NCBI RefSeq assembly: GCF_021354595.1
Contig: NZ_JADWYJ010000004.1
Location: 372,001 to 436,000 of the forward strand
Length of the DNA stretch: 64,000 nt
Direction of reading: 5' to 3'
DNA from: Maribellus sp. CM-23
GTDB taxonomy: Bacteria > Bacteroidota > Bacteroidia > Bacteroidales > Prolixibacteraceae
Position numbers and translations under genes: made by a program. Positions 8,619 to 16,343 of this stretch are shown here, one piece after another. Below the pieces are notes generated by a model. It was not told the DNA's origin, did not search any database, and worked only from the letters and a program-made list of their open reading frames with translations. Numbering within the stretch: the first letter of the stretch is position 1; every line of letters begins with the position of its first letter.

Positions 8619-10484
8619 TTAGAGTTTCTCTATCCGGAACGTTCCGGAGATATCCGAATCCAGCTCTGATTCCTCCGTTTTTTTGAGTAGTATATTTTTC
8701 CCCAACAGATCGTCAGAGAACTGGTTGTTCCTGATCTGGACGTGTTTACAGAATTCAAATGTAAAAGTGTAGGGCCGTTTATGATAAGGCTCAAAGGTGT
8801 AGCTGCGGAATACTTCGTTGTTGTTGAAAGTGATTCGGTCCACCGAACGGGCAAACAGCACCGGGTAATCAAATGGATGAAAGCGGTTGTTCTCAATTTT
8901 TATGTTCCGGTGAAAACAGGGCGTTTCTTCATCCAGTTTCGGGATAATGGGATAAACCGAAATAATTGCCTCGCAAAACTGGTAGGGGCTGGTGTTGCAA
9001 AGTTCCCCAAAGGTGTTGTTGCGGATGGTAACATCTTTCACCGCACCCGATTCAAACCATCCGTTGGCATCTCCGGCAATCAGGATCGCACTGCCACTCG
9101 ATTCAAAAGTATTGTTTTCAACTACTACTTTCCCCGGCGTTGAAACCAGCAAACCACGCGCCCGGCAATTTTTGAACTGACTGTTGGTGATTTCCACATC
9201 GGGCGACCAGGTCAGATTTTCCAGTGCATCGCCCACTTGTAAAGTCTTGGGTACGGGTTGCGAAAACGTCAGCACAAAAATGTCTTTACTTACAGGTTGA
9301 AAGGCTACTACTTCTCCCGAACCAATGGAATTCATCCGTTCGTTTTCGATAAAATTGACGCGGTCGCCTTTGTGCCCCCAAACCATGCCCGAGCTTTGGT
9401 GGTGCATAAATTTGCATTTTACTTTGTTTTCGGGCATTATCTCCTGCACCTGAACGCTGGTGCCATGAACATTGATCGGATCGTCCATCAGACCGGCAAA
9501 TTCACAATGGGTAACCTTTATAAGGCCTTTGCAATTGGATACCTGCAGCCCATCGTCTCCGCCACCGAAATAATGATTGCGTGCCAGGTTGGGAATGGCC
9601 CGGTACCGGTCGAAGGTAAGGTCTTCGCTAAACTGCGCCAGAATTCCCAGGCCGGTGGCATGAAAAAGAGATAAGTTCTGAACCGTAATGTTCTTCGAAT
9701 CGGTAATAAATACCCCCGAATGAGCGCGGTTGGCATAACGCATCACCAGGAAGTTTCCTTTTTTGGGTTTTCGGGCAAACTCGTTGTACAACCTCAAAAT
9801 CCCCGGCATGGTAGCCACTGCTTTGTATTCCCGCCAGTTGTCCCCCAAACAACCGTTGTCGCCGGTTTGCGGTACTATGTAGCGTCCTTCCTGGTCGAAT
9901 TCCATGGTGCCGTACCATTCATTCAGTTTATCGCCTTCCGGAAAATAAAGTTTGTCGTTTTCCATCCTGAAATTGGCTTCTTTCGCGTTAAAGGAAAGAT
10001 CGATGTAATGATCGGTGACCTTTAGGATCTTTGCCTGCGCAATCAGGGGCTGCTCCCAGTCGATGCGCAGATTCTTTAAAACAATGTTGCGGCAGTTATC
10101 AAAGGTAAAAGGCTGCATCTGATCGTGAAAAACAAGCGTGGCACCCCGGCCGTCGATCACCAGGTTGTTTACGTTCTCAAAAAGAAACGCACAGGCTTTG
10201 GGGTTGATATCGGTGGTATTCGATTCGAAATAGGTTTTCTTCGTGCATTCATTGGGGTAAAAATGGTATTCTCCCGGACTAAACAACAAAACTTTGGGCT
10301 GATCTCCCTTGATATCTTCCAGCGCTTTGTTGATGTATTTAACCGCATCTCTGTCTTTGGTTTTGTACAAACCGTAATCTTTTAAATGAATGTAAAGGGT
10401 GTCGTTTGGTGCATCGGTTGCGACGGCGGACTGAGCAAAGCCAACCAGTGCCAACAGGATGATAAAGAATAGGTTTGTTTTCAT
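8619..10484 (-). CDS. Secreted right-handed beta-helix glycosidase, probable GH110 alpha-1,3-galactosidase
   Basis: A 621-residue exported protein (signal peptide MKTNLFFIILLALVGFAQSAVA) folded mostly as parallel beta-helix repeats (many N-N-x-F/I coils). The central block has GGGDDGLQ (Asp310/311) and MDDPINVHG (Asp334/335). The spacing 311-334-335 matches that remembered for the catalytic Asp set of characterised GH110 enzymes, and HATGLGILAQFSED also resembles that family. GH110 enzymes remove terminal alpha-1,3-galactose from blood-group B or related glycans. The start at 10484 is chosen because the signal peptide follows; an earlier ATG at 10502 adds only MQQITT. A HAD hydrolase lies 40 bases upstream on the same strand. 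Confidence 0.72.
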   Translation of the reverse strand: MKTNLFFIILLALVGFAQSAVATDAPNDTLYIHLKDYGLYKTKDRDAVKYINKALEDIKGDQPKVLLFSPGEYHFYPNECTKKTYFESNTTDINPKACAFLFENVNNLVIDGRGATLVFHDQMQPFTFDNCRNIVLKNLRIDWEQPLIAQAKILKVTDHYIDLSFNAKEANFRMENDKLYFPEGDKLNEWYGTMEFDQEGRYIVPQTGDNGCLGDNWREYKAVATMPGILRLYNEFARKPKKGNFLVMRYANRAHSGVFITDSKNITVQNLSLFHATGLGILAQFSEDLTFDRYRAIPNLARNHYFGGGDDGLQVSNCKGLIKVTHCEFAGLMDDPINVHGTSVQVQEIMPENKVKCKFMHHQSSGMVWGHKGDRVNFIENERMNSIGSGEVVAFQPVSKDIFVLTFSQPVPKTLQVGDALENLTWSPDVEITNSQFKNCRARGLLVSTPGKVVVENNTFESSGSAILIAGDANGWFESGAVKDVTIRNNTFGELCNTSPYQFCEAIISVYPIIPKLDEETPCFHRNIKIENNRFHPFDYPVLFARSVDRITFNNNEVFRSYTFEPYHKRPYTFTFEFCKHVQIRNNQFSDDLLGKNILLKKTEESELDSDISGTFRIEKL

Positions 10485-10524
10485 AGTTGTTATTTGTTGC
10501 AAGATAAGAATCCCGCAGAAATGA

Positions 10525-11217
10525 TTAGAGCATATTTTTAATCCCGGTGATGTGCGGCAGTTTTACCCAGTTGGGGTGTTCCGTTGTTTCTTCGGTTTGT
10601 TCGTGAAGCCAGGTGATGTGAAAGGGAATATGAATGCCAAAGCCTCCCAGTTGTACCACCGGTTCAATATCCGACTTGAAGGAATTGCCGATCATCAGAA
10701 AATCTTCCGCCTCAATTTCGAGGTGACTGAGCAGTTTTTGGTAATCGGCCGGTCTTTTGTTGCTCATCACTTCCACATGATGAAAGTACTTTTCCAGTTT
10801 CGATTTTTTCAGTTTCCGTTCCTGGTCGAGCAAATCGCCTTTGGTCGCCACAATTAGTTTGCAGCCTTTTTCTTTCAGGTAGTCCAGCGTTTCGAGCACA
10901 CCGTCAAGCAATTCTACCGGCTGATTGATTTGTGTTTTCCCCAGTTCAATAATCTGCTCCAGTATTTTCGGCGGCACTTTGTTTCCGGTAATCTTCAGCG
11001 CCGTTTCAATCATCGAAAGCACAAAACCTTTGGTGCCGTAGCCGTATTCTTCCAGGTTATTCATTTCAGTGGCAAAAAGCACTTCCATGGTTTCGTCCGA
11101 TGTGCTGAAGTCGGACAACAAAGCACAAAATTTTTCTTCGGTTTCGCGAAAAAATGTCTCGTTTACCCAAAGGGTATCGTCGGCATCAAAAGCAATTACT
11201 TTGAAGTTTTGTTTCAT
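10525..11217 (-). CDS. HAD-superfamily hydrolase
   Basis: A 230-residue soluble phosphatase-type protein. Motif I is DADDT (Asp11 and Asp13 from this start), the cap is helical (about residues 20-100), motif II lies in LIVATKG and motif IV in IGNSFKSDIEP. This matches the HAD-IA/phosphoglycolate-phosphatase-like and YjjG-type group that dephosphorylates small metabolites or nucleotides. A longer frame from 11241 exists, but MKQNFKVIAFDADDTLW gives the usual short lead before motif I. It runs ahead of the GH110-like gene with a 40-base gap and may share its transcript. Confidence 0.85.
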   Translation of the reverse strand: MKQNFKVIAFDADDTLWVNETFFRETEEKFCALLSDFSTSDETMEVLFATEMNNLEEYGYGTKGFVLSMIETALKITGNKVPPKILEQIIELGKTQINQPVELLDGVLETLDYLKEKGCKLIVATKGDLLDQERKLKKSKLEKYFHHVEVMSNKRPADYQKLLSHLEIEAEDFLMIGNSFKSDIEPVVQLGGFGIHIPFHITWLHEQTEETTEHPNWVKLPHITGIKNML

Positions 11218-11339
11218 ACTATTAGAATTGATTGTTTTCAAAGGTATAGTATGGAACTCGCATCTATTTTAATCGTCCTATTGTATGTGAATAATTTACA
11301 TGCTCGTTTCATTTCTCTGCCTGTTTTGTTGAAAAGGTT

Positions 11340-13832
11340 TTACAAGGCCAGGTTCACCACGGTAATGCCGGAACCGCCAAAATCAACGTGTTCGTCTTTG
11401 TAACTCCGCACCATGGGCTCGGCACGCAGGTATTCGCGGATGGTTTCTTTCAGAATGCCATGGCCTTTCCCGTGAAGGATGCGAAGTTGCCCCACTTCAA
11501 ACATGATTGCTTCGTCGATAAATTCAGTGATTTTGGTAATGGCTTCATCCACGCGTTTGCCGCGGACATCGATCTCGGGCTTAAACGAAAGACGGCGTTC
11601 CGAGAAATTCTCGCCCAAAACCGAGGGTTTGCCGTAGCGTTTTTTGTCCATCTTTTTGGCTTCGTTATTACTGATGCGCTCAATATTCTTACGCGGAATG
11701 GTTGTCATCAGCTGGCCAAAAGCCACGATCGCATTTTTCTCGTTTACTTCGATGAGGTCGCCAATCGTATCCTGCCCTTTTATCCTGACTTTATCTCCGG
11801 GGCGCATCTCGATCCGCTCTTCCAGCTTTTCTTTCGGAATCGGTTTTTTCGATTCTTCGGGGCGGCGTTTGTTGCGCTCTTCTTCCCGGCGCTGAAGCTT
11901 CGAAAGTTTGCCGGCAAGCTGTTGATCATCACTGGCCGATTTTTTCCCCACTTCTTTTTTCAGCCCTTCCAGTTCTTCACGCATCTGCCGCGTTTTCTCC
12001 TTGTCGGCCTGCGCATTTTTTATTTCGCGGATGGTGTTCTCGATCCGTTTGTTCACATCCTTCAGCAAAGCATCGGCTTCTTCCTTTGCTTTTTTCAGGA
12101 TCTCCTTGCGTTGTTTCTGTATTTCTTCCAGCTCACTCTGGTAACTCTCAGCCGTGTTGTCAAGGATCTTTTCCACCTTGCGGATCTTCATCCGTTTGGT
12201 TTCCCAGTAGCGTTTGTCACGGTCGATCTGCCGCAGGTTGCGGTCGAAATCGATGTGATCCTGCCCGATCTTTTCAGTGGCTTTCTCGAGAATTTCTTCC
12301 GGAAGCCCTATTTTCCGCGCAATTTCAAAAGCAAACGAACTGCCCGGTTTCCCAATCTCCAGTTTGAAAAGCGGGTTCATCTGGTGCGAATCGTAGAGCA
12401 TGGCGCCGTTTACAATTCCATCGGCCGACGAGGCAAAATGCTTCAGGTTGGTGTAGTGCGTGGTGATCACCCCAAAGGTGCGCTGCTGGTTCAGCTTGTC
12501 GAGGATCGACTCGGCAATGGCACCCCCTAGCATCGGTTCGGTACCGGTTCCGAATTCGTCGATCAGCACCAGCGTTTTTTCGTTGCAGTTGCGCACAAAA
12601 TGCTTCATGTTCATCAGGTGCGAACTGTAGGTACTCAGGTCGTTTTCGAGCGACTGCTCATCGCCTATGTCGATAAACAGCTGATCAAAAATACCGGTTT
12701 TACTGCCGTCGTTTACCGGGATCAGCAAACCGCACTGCAGCATGTACTGCAAGAGGCCGGTGGTTTTCAGACACACCGATTTACCCCCGGCGTTGGGCCC
12801 CGAGATCAGTAAAATATGTTCTTCTTCCGTGAGCTTAATATCCAGCGGAACAATTTTTCGTTTTTCCTTTTGAAGCGTTTTCAGCAAGAGCGGATGAATG
12901 GCGTGGTACCATTCAATGATGGGTTCGTCGCGAAAGTCGGGATGTTGTGCATCAAACTCTACCGCGAGCAAAGCTTTGGCCCTGATAAAATCGATCTCAC
13001 CCAGAAAGTCGTACGAATACGCCAGCTCGGTGAGGTAGGGGCGGATGTCGTTCGAGAATTCGGTAAGAATGCGGATGATCTCGCGGCGTTCGGCATATTC
13101 CAGCTCGCGGATCTCGTTGTTCATCTCCACAATCTCGGTGGGCTCGATGTACGAGGTTTTTCCCGTGGCCGATTCGTCGTACACAATGCCTTTCAGCTTG
13201 CGTTTGTTGGCCGCCGGAACCGGGATCACAGCCCGTCCGTCGCGGATCGATACCGAAGCATCGTCTTCCACCCAACCGTCTTTTTGCGCCTGTTTCAGGA
13301 TGCTTTGCAGCCGTTTCGACATGTTGTTCTGCATGTTGAAAATGCTGCGGCGAATCTGCGCCAGCTCCGGTGAGGCATTGTCGCGGATCTTCCCGAATTT
13401 ATTCACGATCGTGTCGATGCGGTCGTAAATATAGGGGAACACCTGCACGTTGGCGGTTTTTTGCTTCAGCAGTGGAAAAACCGCTTCCTCCTGTTTGCTG
13501 AAAAAAGTAACGATGGCACGCACGGCTTCGAGCGAGCGTTTCAGGTCGAACAGTTCCTGGGGCTCGAGGAAACGGCCTTCGATGCGGATCTTTTGCAGCG
13601 CCGCCCGCAAATCGTAATAATGCCCGGCCGGGAAATTGTCGTACTCGCGCACAATGCGGCTAAACTCTTCGGCCTCGCCCAGTTGGCGCAAAATGGTTTC
13701 GTGCGAGGTCTGGAAATGCATTTCGTCCACCCACTCGTTACCCATGGTGCTGATGCACTTGGCATGTAACATCTCGCGGATGCGGTCGAACCCGATCTTC
13801 GCCTCAAAATTATGTGGATAAACGTTGTTCAT
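11340..13832 (-). CDS. mutS2: Endonuclease/ATPase MutS2 with C-terminal Smr domain
   Basis: An 830-residue protein. It has an N-terminal core/clamp region, an ABC-type ATPase with Walker A GPNAGGKS (Lys351) and Walker B LVLIDEFGTGTEP, a long charged coiled coil (about 520-660), and a C-terminal Smr domain with EIDVRG and LHGKGHG. It lacks the MutS mismatch-recognition domain. MutS2 proteins act on branched DNA and restrict recombination, and in some bacteria rescue collided ribosomes. Length is normal for the family. The gene stands alone; upstream of it begins a long repeat mosaic. Confidence 0.95.
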   Translation of the reverse strand: MNNVYPHNFEAKIGFDRIREMLHAKCISTMGNEWVDEMHFQTSHETILRQLGEAEEFSRIVREYDNFPAGHYYDLRAALQKIRIEGRFLEPQELFDLKRSLEAVRAIVTFFSKQEEAVFPLLKQKTANVQVFPYIYDRIDTIVNKFGKIRDNASPELAQIRRSIFNMQNNMSKRLQSILKQAQKDGWVEDDASVSIRDGRAVIPVPAANKRKLKGIVYDESATGKTSYIEPTEIVEMNNEIRELEYAERREIIRILTEFSNDIRPYLTELAYSYDFLGEIDFIRAKALLAVEFDAQHPDFRDEPIIEWYHAIHPLLLKTLQKEKRKIVPLDIKLTEEEHILLISGPNAGGKSVCLKTTGLLQYMLQCGLLIPVNDGSKTGIFDQLFIDIGDEQSLENDLSTYSSHLMNMKHFVRNCNEKTLVLIDEFGTGTEPMLGGAIAESILDKLNQQRTFGVITTHYTNLKHFASSADGIVNGAMLYDSHQMNPLFKLEIGKPGSSFAFEIARKIGLPEEILEKATEKIGQDHIDFDRNLRQIDRDKRYWETKRMKIRKVEKILDNTAESYQSELEEIQKQRKEILKKAKEEADALLKDVNKRIENTIREIKNAQADKEKTRQMREELEGLKKEVGKKSASDDQQLAGKLSKLQRREEERNKRRPEESKKPIPKEKLEERIEMRPGDKVRIKGQDTIGDLIEVNEKNAIVAFGQLMTTIPRKNIERISNNEAKKMDKKRYGKPSVLGENFSERRLSFKPEIDVRGKRVDEAITKITEFIDEAIMFEVGQLRILHGKGHGILKETIREYLRAEPMVRSYKDEHVDFGGSGITVVNLAL

Positions 13833-13851
13833 TGCCCCGCAAAAATACAGT

Positions 13852-14990
13852 TCAGAGTTGAAAGTACAAAGTTCAGTGATCAGTATTCAGTCGCAGTGAT
13901 CAGTCGCAGTATTCAGTCTCATTACCCGATGCAAGAATTCAGGATACTCTGTGTCTTCTCCGTGTTCTCTGTGGTTAAACTCGATGCTTGATACAAGATT
14001 CTTGATACTCGTAGCTCGAAGCTCGGGGCTCGCAGCTTCCTTCTTTTTCCCCATTTTCGAGGGGGACGAGGAATTCAGTTGGCTTCGACAACGGAATGAC
14101 GGAGGGGGTGTCCGGGATACATTAGTTCAAAGTTCAAAGTTCAAAGTTCAAAGTTCAAAGTTCGGAGTTCAGTGATCAGTATTCAGTCGCAGTGATCAGT
14201 CGCAGTATTCAGTCGCATTCGTTGATTCCAGAATTCAGCATACTCCGTGTCTTCTCTGTGCCCTCTGTGGTTAAACTGGATGCTGGATACTCGATGCTTG
14301 ATTCTGGATACTTGATGCTTGATTCTCGATACTCGTAGCTCCCAACTCGCAGCTTTCTTCTTTGTCCCCATTTTCGAGGGGGACGAGGAATTCCGGAGGC
14401 TTCGACGACGGAATGACGGAGGGGGTGTCAGAGATATATTAGTTCAAAGTTCAAAGTTCAGAGTTGAGCTCGTCGCTCAAAGTTCCGTGCTCTTTGCTCC
14501 ATGCTCTTTGCAATTTAACCGTTTGGCAATTTAGCAATAGCTTGCAGTTCTGTTGCCGTGCTGCTGTTTTTTACTCGTAGCTCGCAGCTCGCAGCCTTTC
14601 CTCCTTTGTCCCCATTTTCGAGGGGGACGAGGAATTCCGGAGGCTTCGACGACGGAATGACGGAGGGGGTGTCAGAGATACATTAGTTCAAAGTTCAGAG
14701 TTCAAAGTTCAGAGTTCAGAGTTCAGAGTTCAGTGATCAGTATTCAGTCGCAGTATTCAGTCGCAGTGATCAGTCTCATTACCGGATTCCCAAAATTCAG
14801 TATACTCAGTGTCTTCTCCGTGTTCTCTGTGGTTAAACTGGATGCTGGATACTCGATGCTTGATTCTGGATACTCGATACTTGATACTCGAAGCTCGCAG
14901 CCCGAAGCTCGCAGCCCAAAGCTCGATCCTGACTCTGAACTCTAAACCCTAAACTCTGAACTAAACTCCCTCCCCTCATTAACATAGTTT
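13852..14990 (+). repeat. Mosaic of 7-nt words with three ~65-bp modules
   Basis: No gene fits this 1.1-kb stretch. It consists of about three larger units, each made of runs of GTTCAAA/GTTCAGA, runs of CAGTATT/CAGTGAT, a TCTCCGTGTTCTCTGTGG word, runs of GATGCTT/GATACTC/GATTCTG, runs of AGCTCGC, then a conserved module (14044-14112, 14361-14429, 14605-14672) containing GGGGGACGAGGAATTC and CGGAATGACGGAGGGGGTG. At 14278-14345 eleven heptads follow each other in phase. Confidence 0.9.
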
Positions 14991-15052
14991 AATTTTTTTT
15001 GAGGGCTGTTAATAGCTTTATTCCTGACCTTTGGAGAAACAAAGCCAGGCAT

Positions 15053-15610
15053 ATGAAACAACTTTTACTTGCAACTTTCATTTTATCCGGTCTGTGTTCA
15101 ATGGCGCAGGAAGAACGTATGCTTATCCAGGGGAAGATCGTGGACGCAAAAGGCGACCCCGTTCCCGACGTTTACATTGTAAACCTGCTGAGCCAGGAAA
15201 AAGACATCAGTTTGAAAAACGGCGTGTTTACCCTAAGCATTTCGCCCACCGACTCACTGCTGTTATCGCACATTTCGTATTTCAGAAAAATAGTAAGCGC
15301 CACCCAGTTGCTTCGAAATCCGGTGATCACGCTCGAATCGGAAAGCATTAACGTAGAGGAAATAACCGTCTCGCCCGACGAAAAGTCGGCAGCAGAAATC
15401 GTTAGCCAGAATTTGAATGTAAAGGAATGGGACATCCGGCCGCAGCCCGGCGATGGTTTTTCGGAGTCGGAAAGAACCAAGCAAATGATGACTGAACACA
15501 ACAGTGTGCTGCGCAGCGAAGCTTCTTCGGTATCCTTACTAAAATTTTCGATAGGCGATATGCTGGACAAATGGAAGAAAAAGCGAAAAAAACGAAAAAA
15601 CTACCGCTAG
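15053..15610 (+). CDS. Secreted protein with carboxypeptidase-regulatory-like (CarbopepD_reg_2) domain
   Basis: A 185-residue exported protein of unknown role. The start at 15053 gives a clean signal peptide (MKQLLLATFILSGLCSMAQ), while the longer frame from 14999 adds unrelated residues. Residues about 25-110 form a beta-sandwich of the kind that begins SusC proteins (IQGKIVDAKGDPVPDVYIVN). The C-terminal end is very basic (KWKKKRKKRKNYR). In Bacteroidota such stand-alone domains are usually periplasmic or surface-associated. Here both flanks are repeat mosaic, with no operon partner. The function is not recognised. Confidence 0.8.
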   Translation: MKQLLLATFILSGLCSMAQEERMLIQGKIVDAKGDPVPDVYIVNLLSQEKDISLKNGVFTLSISPTDSLLLSHISYFRKIVSATQLLRNPVITLESESINVEEITVSPDEKSAAEIVSQNLNVKEWDIRPQPGDGFSESERTKQMMTEHNSVLRSEASSVSLLKFSIGDMLDKWKKKRKKRKNYR

Positions 15611-16130
15611 AAACAGAAGCTACAAGCCTTGAGCTTCGAGCCACAAGCTTATTGGGGATTAAAATTGGATGCTCGATGCTCGATACCGGATTCTCGATCC
15701 TTGATACTCGATACTCGGGGCTCGTAGTTCGTAGCTTGAAACTCATTACTCTGTACTCACTCTGCCTGCCCGGCTACTGACGGGAACACTGAACACTAAG
15801 CTCTGAACCCTTTGTCCCCATTTAGGGGGACGAGGAATTCAGTTGGCTCCGACAACGGAATGACGGAGGGGGTGTGTTCTGGATACTCGATACTCGATAC
15901 TCGATACTCGATACTCGATACTCGATACTGGATACTCGATACTGGATACTCGATACTGGATACTCGATACTGGATACTCGATACCGGATACTCGATACTC
16001 GGGGCTCGAAGCTCGAAGCTCCATGCCCTTCGCCCTCTGCCCTTCGCCCTCTGTCCTTTGCTCCATGCTCCTGGCTCTCTGCTCTTTTCTCCGCCCAATT
16101 ATCTTATGTTTAAAATACTTTTGCTACATT
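15611..16130 (+). repeat. Repeat mosaic with a GATACTC/GATACTG heptanucleotide tandem array
   Basis: After a short run of mixed heptads there is one copy of the ~65-bp module (15811-15875), then about 17 tandem copies of GATACTC or GATACTG (15881-15999) with C and G alternating in the middle, then GAAGCTC units and CTCTGCCCTTCGCC-type words. Because a heptamer array cycles through all frames without stops, it yields long spurious ORFs on both strands. Confidence 0.92.
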
Positions 16131-16343
16131 AGAGCCTGTAATGTGGTGACACCCCGGGACGATCAGCAGCGATAGATTTGCCACCCCAGAAGACAGCTTT
16201 ACAAGGAGTTTGTAAACGTATATAAACACTATAGCCATACTGCAGGCCAAGCGAATAAAACGCTTAGATTGACAAATAGTGAAGTAGATATACGATACGT
16301 TAGCAGTAAGTTTAATGAAGAGCCAACGAACTAATCTTTCTAA
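16131..16343. other. Leader of the SEC-C nuclease-like gene
   Basis: About 210 bases with no ORF and a composition unlike the mosaic before it. It includes GATACGTTAGCAG near 16300, partly complementary to the GCTAAC core of the 30-nt repeat that ends the next gene unit (18691). No promoter of the TAnnTTTG type stands out. Confidence 0.45.

Noticed and set aside
11388..12530. A 380-codon plus-strand frame opposite mutS2
   Set aside because: Phe- and His-rich antisense translation of a clear MutS2 gene; typical of GC-biased third positions.
15796..16132. Overlapping ORFs in both strands with ILDTRYS-type repeats
   Set aside because: They arise because the GATACTC heptamer array has no stop codons in several frames; no start signal or conserved domain.
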